Translations under genes and position numbers: made by a program | Assembly (NCBI RefSeq): GCF_020532665.2 | Contig: NZ_JAIWPG020000004.1 | Span: 124,001 to 188,000, forward strand | Reading direction: 5' to 3' | Length of the DNA: 64,000 nucleotides | DNA from: Lelliottia sp. WAP21 | GTDB lineage: Bacteria > Pseudomonadota > Gammaproteobacteria > Enterobacterales > Enterobacteriaceae | Notes under the pieces: generated by a model | Told to the model about the DNA's origin: nothing | The model's database searches: none | The model's input: the letters and a program-made list of their open reading frames with translations, nothing else | Part shown: in pieces, positions 9,935 to 21,821 of the stretch | Layout: each line of letters starts with the position of its first letter | How positions within the stretch are numbered: the first letter of the stretch is position 1

Positions 9935-10282
9935 TCAAATATAAGTCTGGTAACTGGATTCACTAAAGCCAAGCAGCATAGGCTGCCCGGGCGCGCAGAG
10001 CAATGGGCGTTTGATTATGGCAGGCATTTCAAGCATTAATTTTGCGGCGCTGTCGGCATCCTTAATGCTGTTGCGGACGTTTTCATCCAGTTTCCGCCAG
10101 GTGGTGCCCCGGGTATTCAACAGGGCTTCCCATCCCAGTTCGGCGATTGCATTATGCAAAAATTCGGCATCCAGACCGTCGACGCGGTAGTCATGAAATC
10201 GATAGTCAACATTGTTCGCCTCCAGAAAGCGACGTGCTTTTTTGATGGTGTCACAATTTTTAATGCCGTACATCACAATCAT
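9935..10282 (-). CDS. yffB: YffB, ArsC/Spx-family thioredoxin-fold protein
   Basis: This 115-residue protein has the arsenate-reductase-like fold. It keeps the single N-terminal cysteine of the family in [16 protein letters not shown] (Cys10) and the KRPLL strand near residue 95. Family members can bind glutathione, but a specific role for YffB is not established, and the CX5R arsenate-reductase loop is absent. I use the ATG at 10282 (MIVMYGIKN) because AAAGGA lies just upstream and E. coli YffB begins MVTLYGIKN. It is the first gene of a probable yffB-dapE-ypfN operon. Confidence 0.9.
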   Translation of the reverse strand: MIVMYGIKNCDTIKKARRFLEANNVDYRFHDYRVDGLDAEFLHNAIAELGWEALLNTRGTTWRKLDENVRNSIKDADSAAKLMLEMPAIIKRPLLCAPGQPMLLGFSESSYQTYI

Positions 10283-10671
10283 GATGAATCCTTTTGTTTT
10301 AATGAATCGCAAATGTTCAATATTTTAGATGTTGTGCAATTTATAAAAATATAACACATTCGCTTTATCACTCTTTTTTAATATAAGCCTTTATTCGCGC
10401 TACAACTGTACGCCGAATATTCTTTCATCTTTTTCGCATAGTTGTCCAGTTGAGATATATTCCGCATGAATCAGAGGCTAACGGAGGCGATCACCCATAA
10501 GTGTGGTTATTTCAAAATATTGCTATTGGTCACATAAAATTTAAGGCGATGCGTTCATATTTAGCCTTAATACAGGCAGGGCGAGGGTGGACTATCGCAG
10601 TCATTGATTAAATGATCTTCACAATGAAGCCAGGTTTTCGTAGAATACGCATAATAAGAAATGAGGTTGTT
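10283..10671. promoter_or_regulatory. AT-rich divergent intergenic region between yffB and ypfM
   Basis: This stretch of nearly 390 bases has no convincing protein gene. It must hold the promoter for yffB-dapE-ypfN on the minus strand. On the plus strand it ends with a good promoter for ypfM: TTCACA at 10618-10623, a 17-base spacer, then TAGAAT at 10641-10646, predicting a start near 10653. The remainder is AT-rich with no clear repeats. Confidence 0.5.
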
Positions 10672-10731
10672 ATGATTGAACATGAACTGGGGAACTGGAA
10701 AGATTTTATCGAAGATATGCTTCGTAAATGA
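10672..10731 (+). CDS. ypfM: YpfM, 19-residue small protein
   Basis: The short frame encodes MIEHELGNWKDFIEDMLRK. As I recall, E. coli YpfM (a 19-residue protein confirmed by tagging) differs at only a few positions, so this is a real small gene rather than a chance frame. GAGGT lies about seven bases before the ATG and a promoter-like pair lies at 10618-10646. The peptide is acidic, probably helical and soluble, and its function is unknown. It is convergent with acrD and shares the terminator at 10799-10828. Confidence 0.88.
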   Translation: MIEHELGNWKDFIEDMLRK

Positions 10732-10798
10732 CATTCAGGAAGAATTGCAAGAGCACGTATTCAGTAAAAAAACGATAGTGTGAATATAATCACACAGT

Positions 10799-10828
10799 AA
10801 AAGGCGGCCCTCACAGCCGCCTTTTTTA
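10799..10828. terminator. Bidirectional terminator between ypfM and acrD
   Basis: AAAAGGCGGC and GCCGCCTTTT form a ten-base stem around a seven-base loop, with a T-run on the plus side and an A-run on the other. It can end both ypfM and acrD transcripts. Confidence 0.85.
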
Positions 10829-10838
10829 TGTCTGCGGG

Positions 10839-13800
10839 TTACTCAGGTCGCTCCTTCAGCGGGAAGCGACGGCGTACCAGCACAAAGAATAACGGAACAA
10901 AATAGATAGCCAAAACGGTGGCTGAAATCATCCCGCCCATTACCCCGGTGCCGACCGCATGCTGACTGCTTGAGCCCGCGCCGGAGCTGGTTGCCATCGG
11001 CAGCACGCCAAACACAAACGCCAGCGACGTCATCAGAATAGGGCGCAAACGCTGACGGCAGGCATGCAGCGTGGAAGACAACAAATCATGCCCCTTCGCA
11101 TTCATATCATTCGCAAATTCGACAATCAAAATGGCGTTTTTCGCCGACAGGCCAATCACCGTTAACAGCCCGACCTGGAAATAGACGTCATTCTCCAGCC
11201 CGCGCATCCAGGTGGCTAACAGTGCCCCAATGACGCCCAGGGGAACCACCAGCATCACGGAGAACGGTACGGACCAACTTTCATACAGGGCGGCCAGACA
11301 CAGGAAGACGACCAGCAGTGAGAGTGCATAAAGGGCAGGGGCCTGCGCGCCCGATAATCGTTCCTGATAGGACATGGCTGTCCACTCCAGACCAAACCCT
11401 GTCGGCAGTTGCTGCACCAGTTTCTCCATAACGTCCATGGCCGTACCGGTACTGACGCCCGGTGCGGCTTCACCGACAATTTCCAGCGCTGAGTAGCCGT
11501 TATAGCGTTCCAGGCGCGGAGAACCACTCTCCCAGTGTGAGGTGGCAAACGCGGAGAAAGGCACCATGCCCCCGGCATTATTGCGCACGTACCACAGATT
11601 AATATCGTCAGGTAGCATGCGATAAGGGGCGGCGGCCTGAACATAGACCTTTTTCACGCGACCTCTGTCCATAAAGTCGTTCACATAGCTTGAGCCCCAG
11701 GCCGTTTGCAGGGTGTCATTGATATCATCGATAGAGACTCCCAGCGCCTGCGCTTTGCGCTGATCGATGTCAATCTGTAGCTGCGGGCTGTCATCAAGAC
11801 CATTGTGTCGGACGCGGGTCAGGGAGGGATCTTTACCCGCCAGTTCGAGCAGTCGATCGCGTGCCGCCATGAGCGCATCGTGCCCGACCCCGGCATGATC
11901 CTGTAATTCCATGTCGAAACCTGCGGAGCTGCCCAACCCGCTGATGGCCGCCGGACTGCTGGCGAAGACGCGTGCTTCTTTAATGTGGCTAAATGCTTTC
12001 GTGGCCCGTTCTATAATGGCAAAAGAGGAGCCCGCGGCGCTGTCCCGGTCTTTCCAGTCTTTCAGGCGGACAAACATTCGCGCCACGTTCTGCCCGTTAC
12101 CCCCGGGCCCTGAGCCTACGGTGGCAAACACCGAAACAATGTTCTCTTTCTCCTGATTGAAAAAGTACGACTCTACTTTTTCAACCACTTTCAGGGTCTG
12201 CTGCTGGGTCGCCCCACTCGGAAGCTGAACGGACGTGATGAACATGCCCCGGTCTTCCAGCGGCAGGAAGGAGGTGGGCAGACGCAGGAACAAAAAGACC
12301 ATGCCGCCGAGCAGCAGGATGTAGATAAATATCCAGCGCAAGCTGCGGTGTAAAATCTTCGCCACGCCGGCTTCATAGCGTGCGGCATTGCGGTTGAACA
12401 TCCGGTTAAACCAGCCAAAGAAGCCTTTCTGGCCGTGCTGTTCACCTTTGTGCAGCGGTTTTAGCAGCGTTGAGCACAGCGCAGGCGTCAAAATCATCGC
12501 CACCAGCACGGACAACACCATCGCCGAAACGATGGTAATGGAGAACTGGCGGTAAATGGCACCGGTGGTTCCGCCGAAAAACGCCATAGGGACAAATACC
12601 GCCGACAGCACCATCGCGATACCGACCAGTGCGCCCTGAATCTGACCCATCGACTTCCGTGTGGCATCACGCGGCGAGAGACCCTCCTCGCTCATGATGC
12701 GCTCCACGTTTTCCACCACCACGATGGCATCGTCCACCAACAGACCAATCGCCAGCACCATGGCGAACATAGTGAGGGTGTTAATGCTGTAGCCAAAGGC
12801 ATACAGCACGGCAAACGTCCCCAGCAAAACCACCGGAACCGCGATCGTCGGGATGAGCGTCGCACGGAAATTTTGCAGGAAGAGATACATCACCAGGAAC
12901 ACCAGCGCGATCGCTTCGAGCAGGGTTTTAACCACATCCTCAATCGAAGCCTTCACAAAGGAGGTGGTTTCATAAGCGACTTTATATTCCAGCCCGTGTG
13001 GGAAATAGTGCGACAGTTCATCCAGCCGATCGAGGACCAGCTTCGCCGTGGCCATTTCGTTTGCGCCCGAAGCAAGCTTCACCCCCAGTCCGGAAGCCTG
13101 TTTCCCGTTAAAGCGGCTGAGATAATCATATTTCTCGGCCCCCATCTCCACGGTCGCCACATCGCCCAGGCGCACCTCTGAACCATCCTGATTGACGCGC
13201 AGGGTGATCTCCCGGAACTGCTGCGGGGTTTGTAAGAGCGACTGCGAGTTGATCGTGGCATTCAGCGCCTGCTTATCCACAGAAGGGGTACCGCCCAGCT
13301 GACCTACGGCAATTTGCGCATTCTGGGATTTAATGGCGTCCGTGACGTCCGTTGCGGTCATCTGCACGCTGTTGAGTTTTGCCGGGTCCAGCCAGATACG
13401 CATGGAATACTGCGAACCGTAGGCGTCAATATCACCGACACCGTTTATTCGGCTCAGGGGATCCTGAATATTACTGGCGACGTAATCTGCAATATCCTGC
13501 TTATCCATCGAACCGTCGGTCGAGACGAAGGCGATGGTGAGAATGTTGGAGTCACCCGTTTTACGTACGGTTACGCCCTGGTTCTGGACCGCTTGCGGCA
13601 GCTTACGCAGGGCGGATTGCAGCTGGTTTTGCACCTGTTGTACCGCCTCGTCCGGGTCAGAACCCGCGGTAAAGCTCAGCGTCACGGTCGCCTGACCGGT
13701 TGCGCTGCTTTGTGAGGACATATACATCAGATTATCGAGCCCGGTCATATTCTGCTCAATGACCTGGGTTACGGTGTTCTCCAGCGTTTGAGCCGATGCG

Positions 13801-13952
13801 CCGGGATAGTTTGCGGTGATCCGGACGTTCGGTGGCGCAAGATCGGGATACTGCTCGACGGGAAGTGACAAAATGGCGAGTGTGCCTGTCAGACATAAAA
13901 TAATTGCCAACACCCAGGCAAAAATGGGGCGATCGATGAAGAAATTCGCCAT
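10839..13952 (-). CDS. acrD: AcrD, RND aminoglycoside/multidrug efflux pump
   Basis: AcrD is an inner-membrane RND transporter that, with AcrA and TolC, exports aminoglycosides and anionic drugs by proton antiport. The 1037 residues equal E. coli AcrD in length. The protein starts [17 protein letters not shown], and the proton-relay pair DD lies in [17 protein letters not shown] in the fourth transmembrane helix. Two large periplasmic loops and the second six-helix half follow ([14 protein letters not shown]). No adaptor gene is adjacent, which is normal for acrD. narQ lies upstream on the same strand, separated by 190 bases that should contain the acrD promoter; in E. coli this is BaeR/CpxR controlled, but I could not identify those boxes with confidence. 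Confidence 0.96.
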   Translation of the reverse strand: MANFFIDRPIFAWVLAIILCLTGTLAILSLPVEQYPDLAPPNVRITANYPGASAQTLENTVTQVIEQNMTGLDNLMYMSSQSSATGQATVTLSFTAGSDPDEAVQQVQNQLQSALRKLPQAVQNQGVTVRKTGDSNILTIAFVSTDGSMDKQDIADYVASNIQDPLSRINGVGDIDAYGSQYSMRIWLDPAKLNSVQMTATDVTDAIKSQNAQIAVGQLGGTPSVDKQALNATINSQSLLQTPQQFREITLRVNQDGSEVRLGDVATVEMGAEKYDYLSRFNGKQASGLGVKLASGANEMATAKLVLDRLDELSHYFPHGLEYKVAYETTSFVKASIEDVVKTLLEAIALVFLVMYLFLQNFRATLIPTIAVPVVLLGTFAVLYAFGYSINTLTMFAMVLAIGLLVDDAIVVVENVERIMSEEGLSPRDATRKSMGQIQGALVGIAMVLSAVFVPMAFFGGTTGAIYRQFSITIVSAMVLSVLVAMILTPALCSTLLKPLHKGEQHGQKGFFGWFNRMFNRNAARYEAGVAKILHRSLRWIFIYILLLGGMVFLFLRLPTSFLPLEDRGMFITSVQLPSGATQQQTLKVVEKVESYFFNQEKENIVSVFATVGSGPGGNGQNVARMFVRLKDWKDRDSAAGSSFAIIERATKAFSHIKEARVFASSPAAISGLGSSAGFDMELQDHAGVGHDALMAARDRLLELAGKDPSLTRVRHNGLDDSPQLQIDIDQRKAQALGVSIDDINDTLQTAWGSSYVNDFMDRGRVKKVYVQAAAPYRMLPDDINLWYVRNNAGGMVPFSAFATSHWESGSPRLERYNGYSALEIVGEAAPGVSTGTAMDVMEKLVQQLPTGFGLEWTAMSYQERLSGAQAPALYALSLLVVFLCLAALYESWSVPFSVMLVVPLGVIGALLATWMRGLENDVYFQVGLLTVIGLSAKNAILIVEFANDMNAKGHDLLSSTLHACRQRLRPILMTSLAFVFGVLPMATSSGAGSSSQHAVGTGVMGGMISATVLAIYFVPLFFVLVRRRFPLKERPE

Positions 13953-14142
13953 GAAAATAGGACCTCGTTTTGCTGCGCATCATTATTGTACATTGCCCGC
14001 AACACTCTAGCGGTTAGGCGGATGTCAAACGTGGAGAAATTAAGAAGATAATGTAAATTATCATTCGCTTTCTTCAGGCGACACCGGGGGAAGTATGACC
14101 TGGACGGGCAGTGAACTAATGACACTATTCCTTAATTTACCG

Positions 14143-15837
14143 TTATTTACCGTCACCTGATGTCGAAGAGCGGAAGCGTAGAGACACCTGAGTACCGCCA
14201 TTTTGTGGCTGCGAAAACGCCAATGTTCCGCCGAGGCGTCCCGCGCGTTCGCGCATAATATTTAAACCGTAATGTCCCGGCGGCTCGCTGGCATCCCCGA
14301 TACCCACGCCGTTATCCCGAACAGAGACCGTATGCTCGCCGTCAGGGGCTGTTACGCAGCTGACGATGATCTCGGTCGCCTGCGCATGTTTAATGGCATT
14401 GAGCACTGCCTCACGCACGATCTGCAGCAGGTGAACCTGTTTTTGTGCATCCAGCGCCAGCGAAGAGAGACGGCAGTCGAGATGAAGTGCAGCGCTCGTC
14501 TGGCTTTGCAGCCCGTCCAGCGCTTCCTGCAATGCCGCCGGTAGGTTGGAATGGTTTAGGGTCAGACGGAAGGTGGTCAGGAGTTCCCGCAGCTGACGCC
14601 AGGCATTGTTCAGCTCCCGCGAGAAATCAGTAATGATGGCCTGTGCCGGAGCGTTATCCTGCGGCACGGCGCGCTTGAGCAGTGCCAGTTGAATACGCAA
14701 ATAGGACAACACTTGTGCCAGAGAGTCGTGTAACTCACGTGCAATTGTGGCGCGCTCTTCCATCAATAACAGCTGCTGATAGTGCTTCTGCGCCTGATTA
14801 AAATAGAGACCGCGCCCCAGCATGGTGGCAACGCTTTTCATCAAGGGTAAAGAAACATCGGCGTTCTCATGCTGCCAGCGCAGCTCGCCAAACCGGGTGT
14901 CCTGCATGATGACGGGCAGGGCGGTGACTTCGCGATCGGCTTGCTTGACACCTTCGCAAAGCCTCCAGTTATCACTCGATTGTAATTCCAGATAATGCAT
15001 TCCGGTGTAGGCCTGCACAATTTGCAGGATATGACGGAAACAGTGCGTATCAATCTGGCTGGTATTCAGCGCCTGAGAGCAGGTAAACAGCAGCTCAAGC
15101 TGCTGATGGGCCTCATTCAGGTGATGGGTTTTTTCTTCGACCGCGGTTTCCAGCAACCGATAGTGCTTATCCAGTTCGGACGACATATGGTTAAAGGTGC
15201 GCGATAAAAGACCGATTTCATTAGGCAGGCTGGCACCTGGTGCATGGATATTGAAATCACCTTGTTCCATTTGCAGACTTGCGGCAACCAGGTGATTAAG
15301 CGGGGCCACCACCTGGCGACGGATCTGACGTAGGGTGAGCACCACTAACAGTAAAATACCCAGCCCACCGGCCAGCGAAATGGCCACCACCAGCTGCATT
15401 TTATGCTCGGCATAGTGCTGGAGTGCCAGCACAAAGGCGTCCAGGCGTTGCACATACTGCTGAATATGTGCCTGATACCAGGCTTTATCTTCCGCCCCAA
15501 GATGGCTGTCCATCTCCTGCCACGCGACCTGGAGTTGCTGATAGCCCTGTTTCACCGATTCAGGCACGTACCAGCGATCCAGCTCCTTAAGGACCGGGGT
15601 ATTAAGGGTGTTTTGCCAGTGTCGACGATGTTCGGCAATGCTCGCGCTGTTGCGCTCAAGATCGTATCCCAGACGGTAGCTCTGCATGCGAAGTGAGCCA
15701 GCAATATTAATGGCTTCCGCGTCCCGCAGACTGCTGGACAGCGTCATTAACGCAATTCCGCTGGTCAGGACGGAGAGCAAAATAATCGAGAGAAAAGCCC
15801 GGGCCAGGCTTCCAGAGACAGGACGTTTAACAATCAC
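14143..15837 (-). CDS. narQ: NarQ, nitrate/nitrite sensor histidine kinase
   Basis: NarQ senses periplasmic nitrate and nitrite and phosphorylates NarL and NarP. The 564-residue protein has the first membrane helix at about 14-35 and the conserved P-box ligand helix RDAEAINIAGSLRMQSYRLG at 38-57. A periplasmic helical domain, the second helix near 148-168, a HAMP domain, and a cytoplasmic GAF-like stretch follow. The HisKA_3 phosphoacceptor is H370 in ARELHDSLAQ, and the HATPase has DNGVGIG and GHYGLNIMRERA. Start is GTG at 15837 with GGGAAG upstream. It is divergent from aegA. Confidence 0.95.
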   Translation of the reverse strand: MIVKRPVSGSLARAFLSIILLSVLTSGIALMTLSSSLRDAEAINIAGSLRMQSYRLGYDLERNSASIAEHRRHWQNTLNTPVLKELDRWYVPESVKQGYQQLQVAWQEMDSHLGAEDKAWYQAHIQQYVQRLDAFVLALQHYAEHKMQLVVAISLAGGLGILLLVVLTLRQIRRQVVAPLNHLVAASLQMEQGDFNIHAPGASLPNEIGLLSRTFNHMSSELDKHYRLLETAVEEKTHHLNEAHQQLELLFTCSQALNTSQIDTHCFRHILQIVQAYTGMHYLELQSSDNWRLCEGVKQADREVTALPVIMQDTRFGELRWQHENADVSLPLMKSVATMLGRGLYFNQAQKHYQQLLLMEERATIARELHDSLAQVLSYLRIQLALLKRAVPQDNAPAQAIITDFSRELNNAWRQLRELLTTFRLTLNHSNLPAALQEALDGLQSQTSAALHLDCRLSSLALDAQKQVHLLQIVREAVLNAIKHAQATEIIVSCVTAPDGEHTVSVRDNGVGIGDASEPPGHYGLNIMRERAGRLGGTLAFSQPQNGGTQVSLRFRSSTSGDGK

Positions 15838-16020
15838 TTGATGGCTTCCCGAACAAAATGAAACGCAATTTCACCCAAGGTGAAATTAATTGATCTACTA
15901 CAGGTTAGTCGTCATTAGTGCCCCGTTTTGGGCAAATGAACATTGCCTGAGCCCCACGGGATCGGTAAATACAATATTCTTATAAAAAATAAGGTTAATG
16001 CTAACAGAACGGGTGCCTTT

Positions 16021-18000
16021 ATGAATCGTTTTATTATGGCTGACAATGAACACTGTATTGGCTGTCACGCGTGCGAAGTGGCGTGCGTGATGGGGCATAA
16101 TAACGAGCAACATGTTCTGACTCAACGCCAGTTTATCCCCCGTATTGCGGTGCTTAAACAGGGGCAACGTCACAGTGCAGTGACCTGTCACCACTGTGAA
16201 AATGCCCCCTGCGAGCAAAGTTGCCCAAACGGGGCGATAACAAAAGTCGATAATAGCGTGCAGGTTAACGCGCAACGATGCATTGGCTGTAAGGCCTGCA
16301 TGGTGGCGTGTCCGTTTGGTACCATGGATATGGTTGTCGTCCCGTTCGCGGACGGCCAACCGCATGCCACGGCACACAAATGCGATCTCTGCCGCGACAG
16401 ACCCCAGGGGCCGGCCTGTGTGGAAAGCTGTCCCGCAAAAGCCCTGACCCTTGTCACTCCCGACAGGCTGAATCGACTGGCGAAAGCACGCCGCGAACGC
16501 ACGGCGCGCCAGGAAGCTGAGCCATGGCACACAGGCGCGGTGGAGGGTGAAAAAGCGTCAGACACGCTTTCGCGCCTGCGCACACTCATCCCCCGGGGGG
16601 AGCTGGATAAACTCAGCCCGGCCGAACGCGCAGGCAATTTCAACGAGCTTTATCTGCCATTTCGCACGGAGCAGGCACAGCGAGAGGCCGCGCGGTGCCT
16701 GAAATGCGGCGAGCACTCGATTTGTGAATGGACCTGCCCTCTGCATAACGCGATTCCTCAGTGGATTGAGCGGGTGAAAGCGGGTGATATCCCGGCGGCC
16801 GTAGAACTTTCACATCAGACGAACTGCCTGCCGGAGATCACCGGACGCGTCTGTCCGCAGGATCGTTTGTGCGAAGGCGCGTGTACGGTTCGCGATACCG
16901 CCGGTTCAGTGACCATCGGCCAGATTGAGCGCTACATTACCGATCGGGCGCTGGCACAAGGCTGGCGACCGGATATGACGTCCGTGGTTCCGGTTGATAA
17001 GCGAGTCGCCGTCGTCGGTGCAGGTCCGGCGGGCCTGGCCTGTGCCGATCGTCTTATACGTCACGGCGTGAGCGTTACCGTTTTTGACCGGCACCCGGAA
17101 ATCGGCGGTTTGCTGACCTTCGGTATTCCGGCCTTTAAGCTTGATAAATCGCTGCTCGCCCGGCGTCGGGAAATATTTTCCGCGATGGGTATCCGCTTTG
17201 AACTGAACTGTGACATTGGCAAGGACATACCGCTGTCACAGCTTCTTCATGATTACGATGCGGTGTTTATTGGCGTCGGTACGTACCGCTCCATGAAAGC
17301 AGGGATTCCGAACGAAGATGCGCCGGGCGTTTACGACGCCCTGCCGTTCCTGGCTGCGAATACCCGACAGCTGATGGGCATTGCGGCGTCTGTAGAAGAG
17401 CCGTATATCAATACTGAAGGATTAAAGGTCGTGGTGCTGGGCGGCGGCGATACAGCTATGGACTGCGTGCGCACCGCCTTGCGTCAGGGGGCAGCGGAGG
17501 TCACCTGTGCTTATCGTCGTGATGAAGCCAACATGCCCGGTTCGAAAAAAGAGGTCAAAAATGCCCTGGAAGAGGGAGCTCGCTTTGAGTTTAACGTTCA
17601 GCCCGTTGAACTCTTGCTCAGTGATGCCGGTCAGGTGAAGGGGATTCGCTTGCGGCGCACCCGGTTGGGCGAGCCCGATGCCCAGGGCCGTCGTCGTCCT
17701 GTGCCTATAGAGGGGAGCGAATTTATCATGCCTGCCGATGCGGTCATCATGGCGTTCGGCTTCCATCCTCATGCTATGCCCTGGTTACAATCGCAGGGCG
17801 TGAAGATGGACGAATGGGGACGCATTGTGGCCAATGTGGAGAGCCGCTATCGGTATCAGACCAGCCATCCGCAGATCTTTGCCGGGGGCGACGTGGTGCG
17901 GGGTGCCGATCTGGTGGTCACTGCGATGGCGGAAGGGCGTCATGCCGCGCAGGGCATGATGGACTGGCTGGGCATCAGCAGTGCGTTAAAAATGCATTAG
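16021..18000 (+). CDS. aegA: AegA, ferredoxin-domain / glutamate synthase small-subunit-like oxidoreductase
   Basis: The 659-residue protein fuses an N-terminal polyferredoxin (four CxxCxxC-type 4Fe-4S segments, e.g. [11 protein letters not shown] near 13 and [14 protein letters not shown] near 85) to a GltD-like flavoprotein. A further cysteine-rich segment ([15 protein letters not shown]) leads into an FAD-binding [10 protein letters not shown] site and an NADPH-binding [15 protein letters not shown] site. AegA has been linked to anaerobic uric acid breakdown in E. coli. ATG 16021 gives the family start MNRFIMA; the longer frame from 15943 has no support. The ribosome site is weak. It is divergent from narQ, which fits nitrate control of anaerobic genes. 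Confidence 0.93.
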   Translation: MNRFIMADNEHCIGCHACEVACVMGHNNEQHVLTQRQFIPRIAVLKQGQRHSAVTCHHCENAPCEQSCPNGAITKVDNSVQVNAQRCIGCKACMVACPFGTMDMVVVPFADGQPHATAHKCDLCRDRPQGPACVESCPAKALTLVTPDRLNRLAKARRERTARQEAEPWHTGAVEGEKASDTLSRLRTLIPRGELDKLSPAERAGNFNELYLPFRTEQAQREAARCLKCGEHSICEWTCPLHNAIPQWIERVKAGDIPAAVELSHQTNCLPEITGRVCPQDRLCEGACTVRDTAGSVTIGQIERYITDRALAQGWRPDMTSVVPVDKRVAVVGAGPAGLACADRLIRHGVSVTVFDRHPEIGGLLTFGIPAFKLDKSLLARRREIFSAMGIRFELNCDIGKDIPLSQLLHDYDAVFIGVGTYRSMKAGIPNEDAPGVYDALPFLAANTRQLMGIAASVEEPYINTEGLKVVVLGGGDTAMDCVRTALRQGAAEVTCAYRRDEANMPGSKKEVKNALEEGARFEFNVQPVELLLSDAGQVKGIRLRRTRLGEPDAQGRRRPVPIEGSEFIMPADAVIMAFGFHPHAMPWLQSQGVKMDEWGRIVANVESRYRYQTSHPQIFAGGDVVRGADLVVTAMAEGRHAAQGMMDWLGISSALKMH

Positions 18001-18065
18001 CCTCGCGGGCGACAAAGTGGTTTTCGCGGCGTAATATAGTCAGCTTATTACGCTGCGGAGCCGGT

Positions 18066-18641
18066 ATGACCCTGAAAATCGACGTTATCAAAGACAAAAT
18101 CCTCTCTGACAATTACTTTATTTTGCGCAATATCACCTACGATCTGGTGCGTAAAAATGGCGAAGTGATCCGCCATAAACGCGAAGTGTACGACAGGGGA
18201 AATGGCGCGACTATTTTGCTCTACAGCCCGATAAAACAAACGGTGGTGTTGGTCCGTCAGTTTCGCATAGCGACCTGGGTGAACGGCAACCCAGACGGTC
18301 GGCTTATCGAAACCTGCGCCGGGCTACTGGATGATGACGAGCCAGAAGTCTGTGTGCGCAAAGAAGCGATCGAAGAGACCGGTTTTGTTGTCGGCGAGGT
18401 GAAAAAAGTCTTTGAGCTGTATATGTCCCCGGGTGGCGTGACTGAACTGATTCACTTCTATATTGGTGAGTATACGGATGCTCAGCGCACGCAGGCGGGC
18501 GGTGGCGTAGAAGACGAGGACATTGAGGTACTGGAAATACCCTTTACCCAGGCGCTGGAGATGGTGAAGTCAGGTGAAATCCAGGATGGTAAGGCGGTGA
18601 TTTTGCTTCAGTATCTTCAGACTTCAGGGTTGATGACCTGA
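18066..18641 (+). CDS. nudK: NudK, Nudix hydrolase (GDP-mannose pyrophosphatase)
   Basis: NudK hydrolyses GDP-mannose and related nucleotide sugars. The 191-residue length equals E. coli NudK. The Nudix box is visible as [22 protein letters not shown] near residues 90-112, and the SPGGVTE loop after it is conserved in the ADP-sugar pyrophosphatase subgroup. The ATG at 18066 follows a CGGAG ribosome site; the frame upstream to 17814 lies inside aegA in another phase and is discarded. It lies 65 bases after aegA and may be cotranscribed. Confidence 0.94.
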   Translation: MTLKIDVIKDKILSDNYFILRNITYDLVRKNGEVIRHKREVYDRGNGATILLYSPIKQTVVLVRQFRIATWVNGNPDGRLIETCAGLLDDDEPEVCVRKEAIEETGFVVGEVKKVFELYMSPGGVTELIHFYIGEYTDAQRTQAGGGVEDEDIEVLEIPFTQALEMVKSGEIQDGKAVILLQYLQTSGLMT

Positions 18642-18773
18642 TTATCCTCGTTTTTACCCCGCGATAAATTGCATTTCAGATAAATCTATCCGACGAATCT
18701 GATTGAGGTCCCCTGAACAGAACACGAAGATACAGCCAGTTTGTCAGCTTCTGCTCTCGGGATAGTCTCTTCC

Positions 18774-19817
18774 ATGCGCCACTGCGTTCTTCTTACTCTT
18801 TTGCTCAGCGTGCTTGCCGCCTTCGCGGTTCAGGCGGCGCCTGCGCAACAATCCTTCTCCGACTGGCAGGTCACCTGCAATAACCAGAATTTCTGCGTCG
18901 CACGAAATACCGCAGAGGAGGGGGGGCTGGTCATGACGCTGAGCCGCAGTGCCGGAGCAAAAACGGATGCCAACTTACGCATTGAGCTGGGCGGGTTAAC
19001 GCATTCCGCGACCACTGAGCCGCCGATTGCGTCGCGCCTGCGCCTGGACGATACCCCTCTCACGCTAAAAGCGCCGCACTGGCGGCTGGCCCCGTGGCGT
19101 CTGGAGACTGACGATACGGCAACGATCAACGCGTTTCTGACCACGATCCAGGAAGGCCAGACACTCGCGCTCAGCGGCGGGACGCAGCGTGCATCACTTG
19201 ATGGACTGAAGGCGGCGATGCTCTTTATCGATGCTCAGCAAAAGCGTGTCGGCAGTGAAACCGCGTGGATAAAAAAAGGGGACGATCCACCGCTCAGCGT
19301 GCCGCCGGCACCCGCATTAAAAGAAGTGGCGATCGTGAATCCCACGCCAACGCCGCTGATGCATGATGAGCTCAACGATCTCCTGGATTATGGTACCTGG
19401 CGCATGAACAACAGCCAGTGCTCCCTCGACCCGAATCGGCGGGAAGTGCGCGTGACGGCCTTAACCGATGATAAAGCGCTGTTAATCATTAGCTGTGAAG
19501 CGGGGGCGTATAACACCGTCGATCTGGCCTGGCTGGTGTCGCGTAAAAAACCGTTCGCCGCCCGTCCAGTACGCCTGCGTCTGCCGTTTACGCCATCGAG
19601 TGATGAAAGTGAAATGGAGTTGATGAATGCCGGTTTCGATGAAAAAAATCGCGAACTGACCACGCTGACGCTCGGGCGAGGTCTGGGCGATTGCGGCATC
19701 CAGACACGCTGGCGTTTTGACGGCCAGCGCTTTCGTCTGGTGCGCTATGCAGAAGAACCTACCTGCGATAGCTGGCATGGGCCAGATGCCTGGCCCACCC
19801 TGTGGATCACCCGCTAA
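18774..19817 (+). CDS. ypfG: YpfG, DUF1176 secreted protein
   Basis: The 347-residue product starts with a cleavable-looking signal peptide ([23 protein letters not shown]) and then a DUF1176 domain, so it is probably periplasmic. Six cysteines after the signal peptide (for example in [10 protein letters not shown] and SCEAG) suggest disulfides. Its function is unknown. I use the ATG at 18774, which matches the E. coli length; TTG 18741 upstream only lengthens the leader. Its TAA overlaps the tktB stop on the opposite strand, so the two genes converge with no intergenic terminator. Confidence 0.88.
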   Translation: MRHCVLLTLLLSVLAAFAVQAAPAQQSFSDWQVTCNNQNFCVARNTAEEGGLVMTLSRSAGAKTDANLRIELGGLTHSATTEPPIASRLRLDDTPLTLKAPHWRLAPWRLETDDTATINAFLTTIQEGQTLALSGGTQRASLDGLKAAMLFIDAQQKRVGSETAWIKKGDDPPLSVPPAPALKEVAIVNPTPTPLMHDELNDLLDYGTWRMNNSQCSLDPNRREVRVTALTDDKALLIISCEAGAYNTVDLAWLVSRKKPFAARPVRLRLPFTPSSDESEMELMNAGFDEKNRELTTLTLGRGLGDCGIQTRWRFDGQRFRLVRYAEEPTCDSWHGPDAWPTLWITR

Positions 19818-21802
19818 ATCACGCTTAGCGCTTTTTCGACCACGTTTTCAACGGTAAAGCCAAAGTACGGGAACAATTTATCGGCCGGGGCAGATTCGCC
19901 GTAACCGGTCATCCCGACGATGGCGCCTTTCAGCCCAACGTATTTGTACCAGTAGTCGGCAATCCCGGCCTCCACCGCCACGCGAGCAGCGACGCTCGAA
20001 GGCAGAACCGATTCGCGATAGGCCTCGTCCTGGGCATCGAAAATATCGGTGGAAGGAAGAGAGACGACGCGAACGGCGTGCCCTTCAGCGGTGAGTTTCT
20101 CCGCCGCTTTCACCGTAATTTCTATTTCAGAACCCGTAGCGATTAAAATCACATCCGGTTTACCGCCGCTGTCTTTGAGAATGTATCCGCCACGGGCGAT
20201 GTTTTTCACCTGCTCCGGGCTTCGCTCAATTTGCAGCAAATTCTGGCGGGAGAGGATCAACGCGGTAGGGCCATTGTGTCGCTCGACGGCCAGCTTCCAG
20301 CCGACGGCGGCTTCCACCTGATCGCACGGCCTCCAGGTGCTGAAATTCGGCGTCAGACGCAAGCTGGCGAGCTGTTCAACCGCCTGGTGCGTTGGCCCAT
20401 CTTCGCCCAGACCGATAGAGTCGTGGGTGTAAACCATAATCTGACGCGCTTTCATCAGTGCCGCCATACGCGCCGCGTTACGGGCGTATTCGACAAACAT
20501 CAGGAACGTGGCGGTATAAGGGACAAATCCGCCGTGATGGGCGATGCCGTTAGCAATCGCGGTCATGCCAAACTCGCGCACACCGTAGTGAATATAGTTG
20601 CCAGCGATATCTTCTTTCAGCGACGTTGAACCCGACCAGATAGTGAGGTTACTCGGCGCCAAATCCGCGGAGCCGCCCAGCAGTTCAGGCAGCAGGGGGC
20701 CAATGGCATTCAGGGTATTTTGCGAGGCTTTACGGGTAGCAATTTTAGCCGGGTTAGCCTGCAGATTTTCAATCAGCGCCTGCGTTTTCGCGTCCCAGTC
20801 GGCGGGCAATTCACCGCTCATGCGGCGGGAAAATTCTGCGGCAAGTTCAGGATAGGCCTCTTTATAGGCGGCAAATTTCGCCTTCCAGTCATGCTGGGCT
20901 TTTTCGCCCGCTTCGCGAGCATCCCAGGCGTTGTAGATCTCTTTTGGGATCTCGAATGCCGGGTATTTCCAGCCCAGTTTCTGTCGCGTTAATGCCACTT
21001 CTTCTTCGCCCAGCGCTGCACCGTGCGCCTCTTCTTTACCCGCTTTATTCGGCGAGCCAAATCCAATGGTCGTGCGGCAGATAATCAGCGACGGTTTGTC
21101 GGTCACGCGCTGCGCTTCTTCGATTGCCTGCTTGATGGCCTGCGGATCGTGGCCGTCAATTTCATGAACCACATGCCAGTGGTAAGCCTCAAAGCGTTTT
21201 GCCGTGTCGTCGGTAAACCAGCCTTTCGTTTCACCATCAATGGAGATGCCATTGTGATCGTAGAAGCCAATCAGCTTGCCCAGCCCTAAGGTTCCCGCCA
21301 GGGAGCAAACTTCATGCGAAATCCCCTCCATCAGACAGCCGTCGCCCATGAAGACATAGGTGAAGTGATCGACGATCTCGTGGTCAGGCTGGTTGAACTG
21401 GGCTGCCAGCGTACGCTCGGCAATTGCCAGCCCAACAGCATTCGCCAGGCCCTGGCCCAGCGGGCCGGTGGTGGTTTCAACCCCCGGCGTATAGCCCAGT
21501 TCCGGGTGACCAGGCGTTTTGGAGTGGAGCTGACGGAAGTTTTTGATTTCAGACAACGGCAGATCGTAGCCGGACAAATGCAGCAGGCTATAGAGCAGCA
21601 TTGACGCATGACCGTTCGAGAGAATAAAGCGGTCGCGGTCATACCACGTTGGGTCGGTAGGGTTGTGTTTCAGAAAATCATTCCATAACACTTCGGCAAT
21701 ATCGGCCATACCCATAGGTGCGCCTGGATGACCGGAGTTGGCTTTTTGCACGGCATCCATACTGAGGGCGCGAATGGCATTGGCGAGTTCTTTACGGGAC
21801 AT
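19814..21802 (-). CDS. tktB: TktB, transketolase 2
   Basis: TktB moves two-carbon ketol units between sugar phosphates in the non-oxidative pentose phosphate pathway, using thiamine diphosphate and Mg2+. Of the 662 residues, the N-terminal part holds [13 protein letters not shown] with the conserved histidine and the [13 protein letters not shown] cofactor motif. The pyrimidine domain holds [11 protein letters not shown] and the transketolase signature GEDGPTHQ. It forms an operon with talA (19 bases between), the usual partner. This position next to talA identifies it as the stationary-phase isozyme TktB rather than TktA. Confidence 0.95.
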   Translation of the reverse strand: MSRKELANAIRALSMDAVQKANSGHPGAPMGMADIAEVLWNDFLKHNPTDPTWYDRDRFILSNGHASMLLYSLLHLSGYDLPLSEIKNFRQLHSKTPGHPELGYTPGVETTTGPLGQGLANAVGLAIAERTLAAQFNQPDHEIVDHFTYVFMGDGCLMEGISHEVCSLAGTLGLGKLIGFYDHNGISIDGETKGWFTDDTAKRFEAYHWHVVHEIDGHDPQAIKQAIEEAQRVTDKPSLIICRTTIGFGSPNKAGKEEAHGAALGEEEVALTRQKLGWKYPAFEIPKEIYNAWDAREAGEKAQHDWKAKFAAYKEAYPELAAEFSRRMSGELPADWDAKTQALIENLQANPAKIATRKASQNTLNAIGPLLPELLGGSADLAPSNLTIWSGSTSLKEDIAGNYIHYGVREFGMTAIANGIAHHGGFVPYTATFLMFVEYARNAARMAALMKARQIMVYTHDSIGLGEDGPTHQAVEQLASLRLTPNFSTWRPCDQVEAAVGWKLAVERHNGPTALILSRQNLLQIERSPEQVKNIARGGYILKDSGGKPDVILIATGSEIEITVKAAEKLTAEGHAVRVVSLPSTDIFDAQDEAYRESVLPSSVAARVAVEAGIADYWYKYVGLKGAIVGMTGYGESAPADKLFPYFGFTVENVVEKALSVI

Positions 21803-21821
21803 AGTTCACTCCATGGCGAAT

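Noticed and set aside
10466-10537. A 23-codon frame (MNQRLTEAITHK...) in the gap before ypfM
   Set aside because: No ribosome site and no recognised relative; chance frames of this size are common in AT-rich DNA.
13953-14142. BaeR or CpxR box before acrD
   Set aside because: GTAAA-like fragments exist but none has the proper tandem spacing, so I do not call a site.
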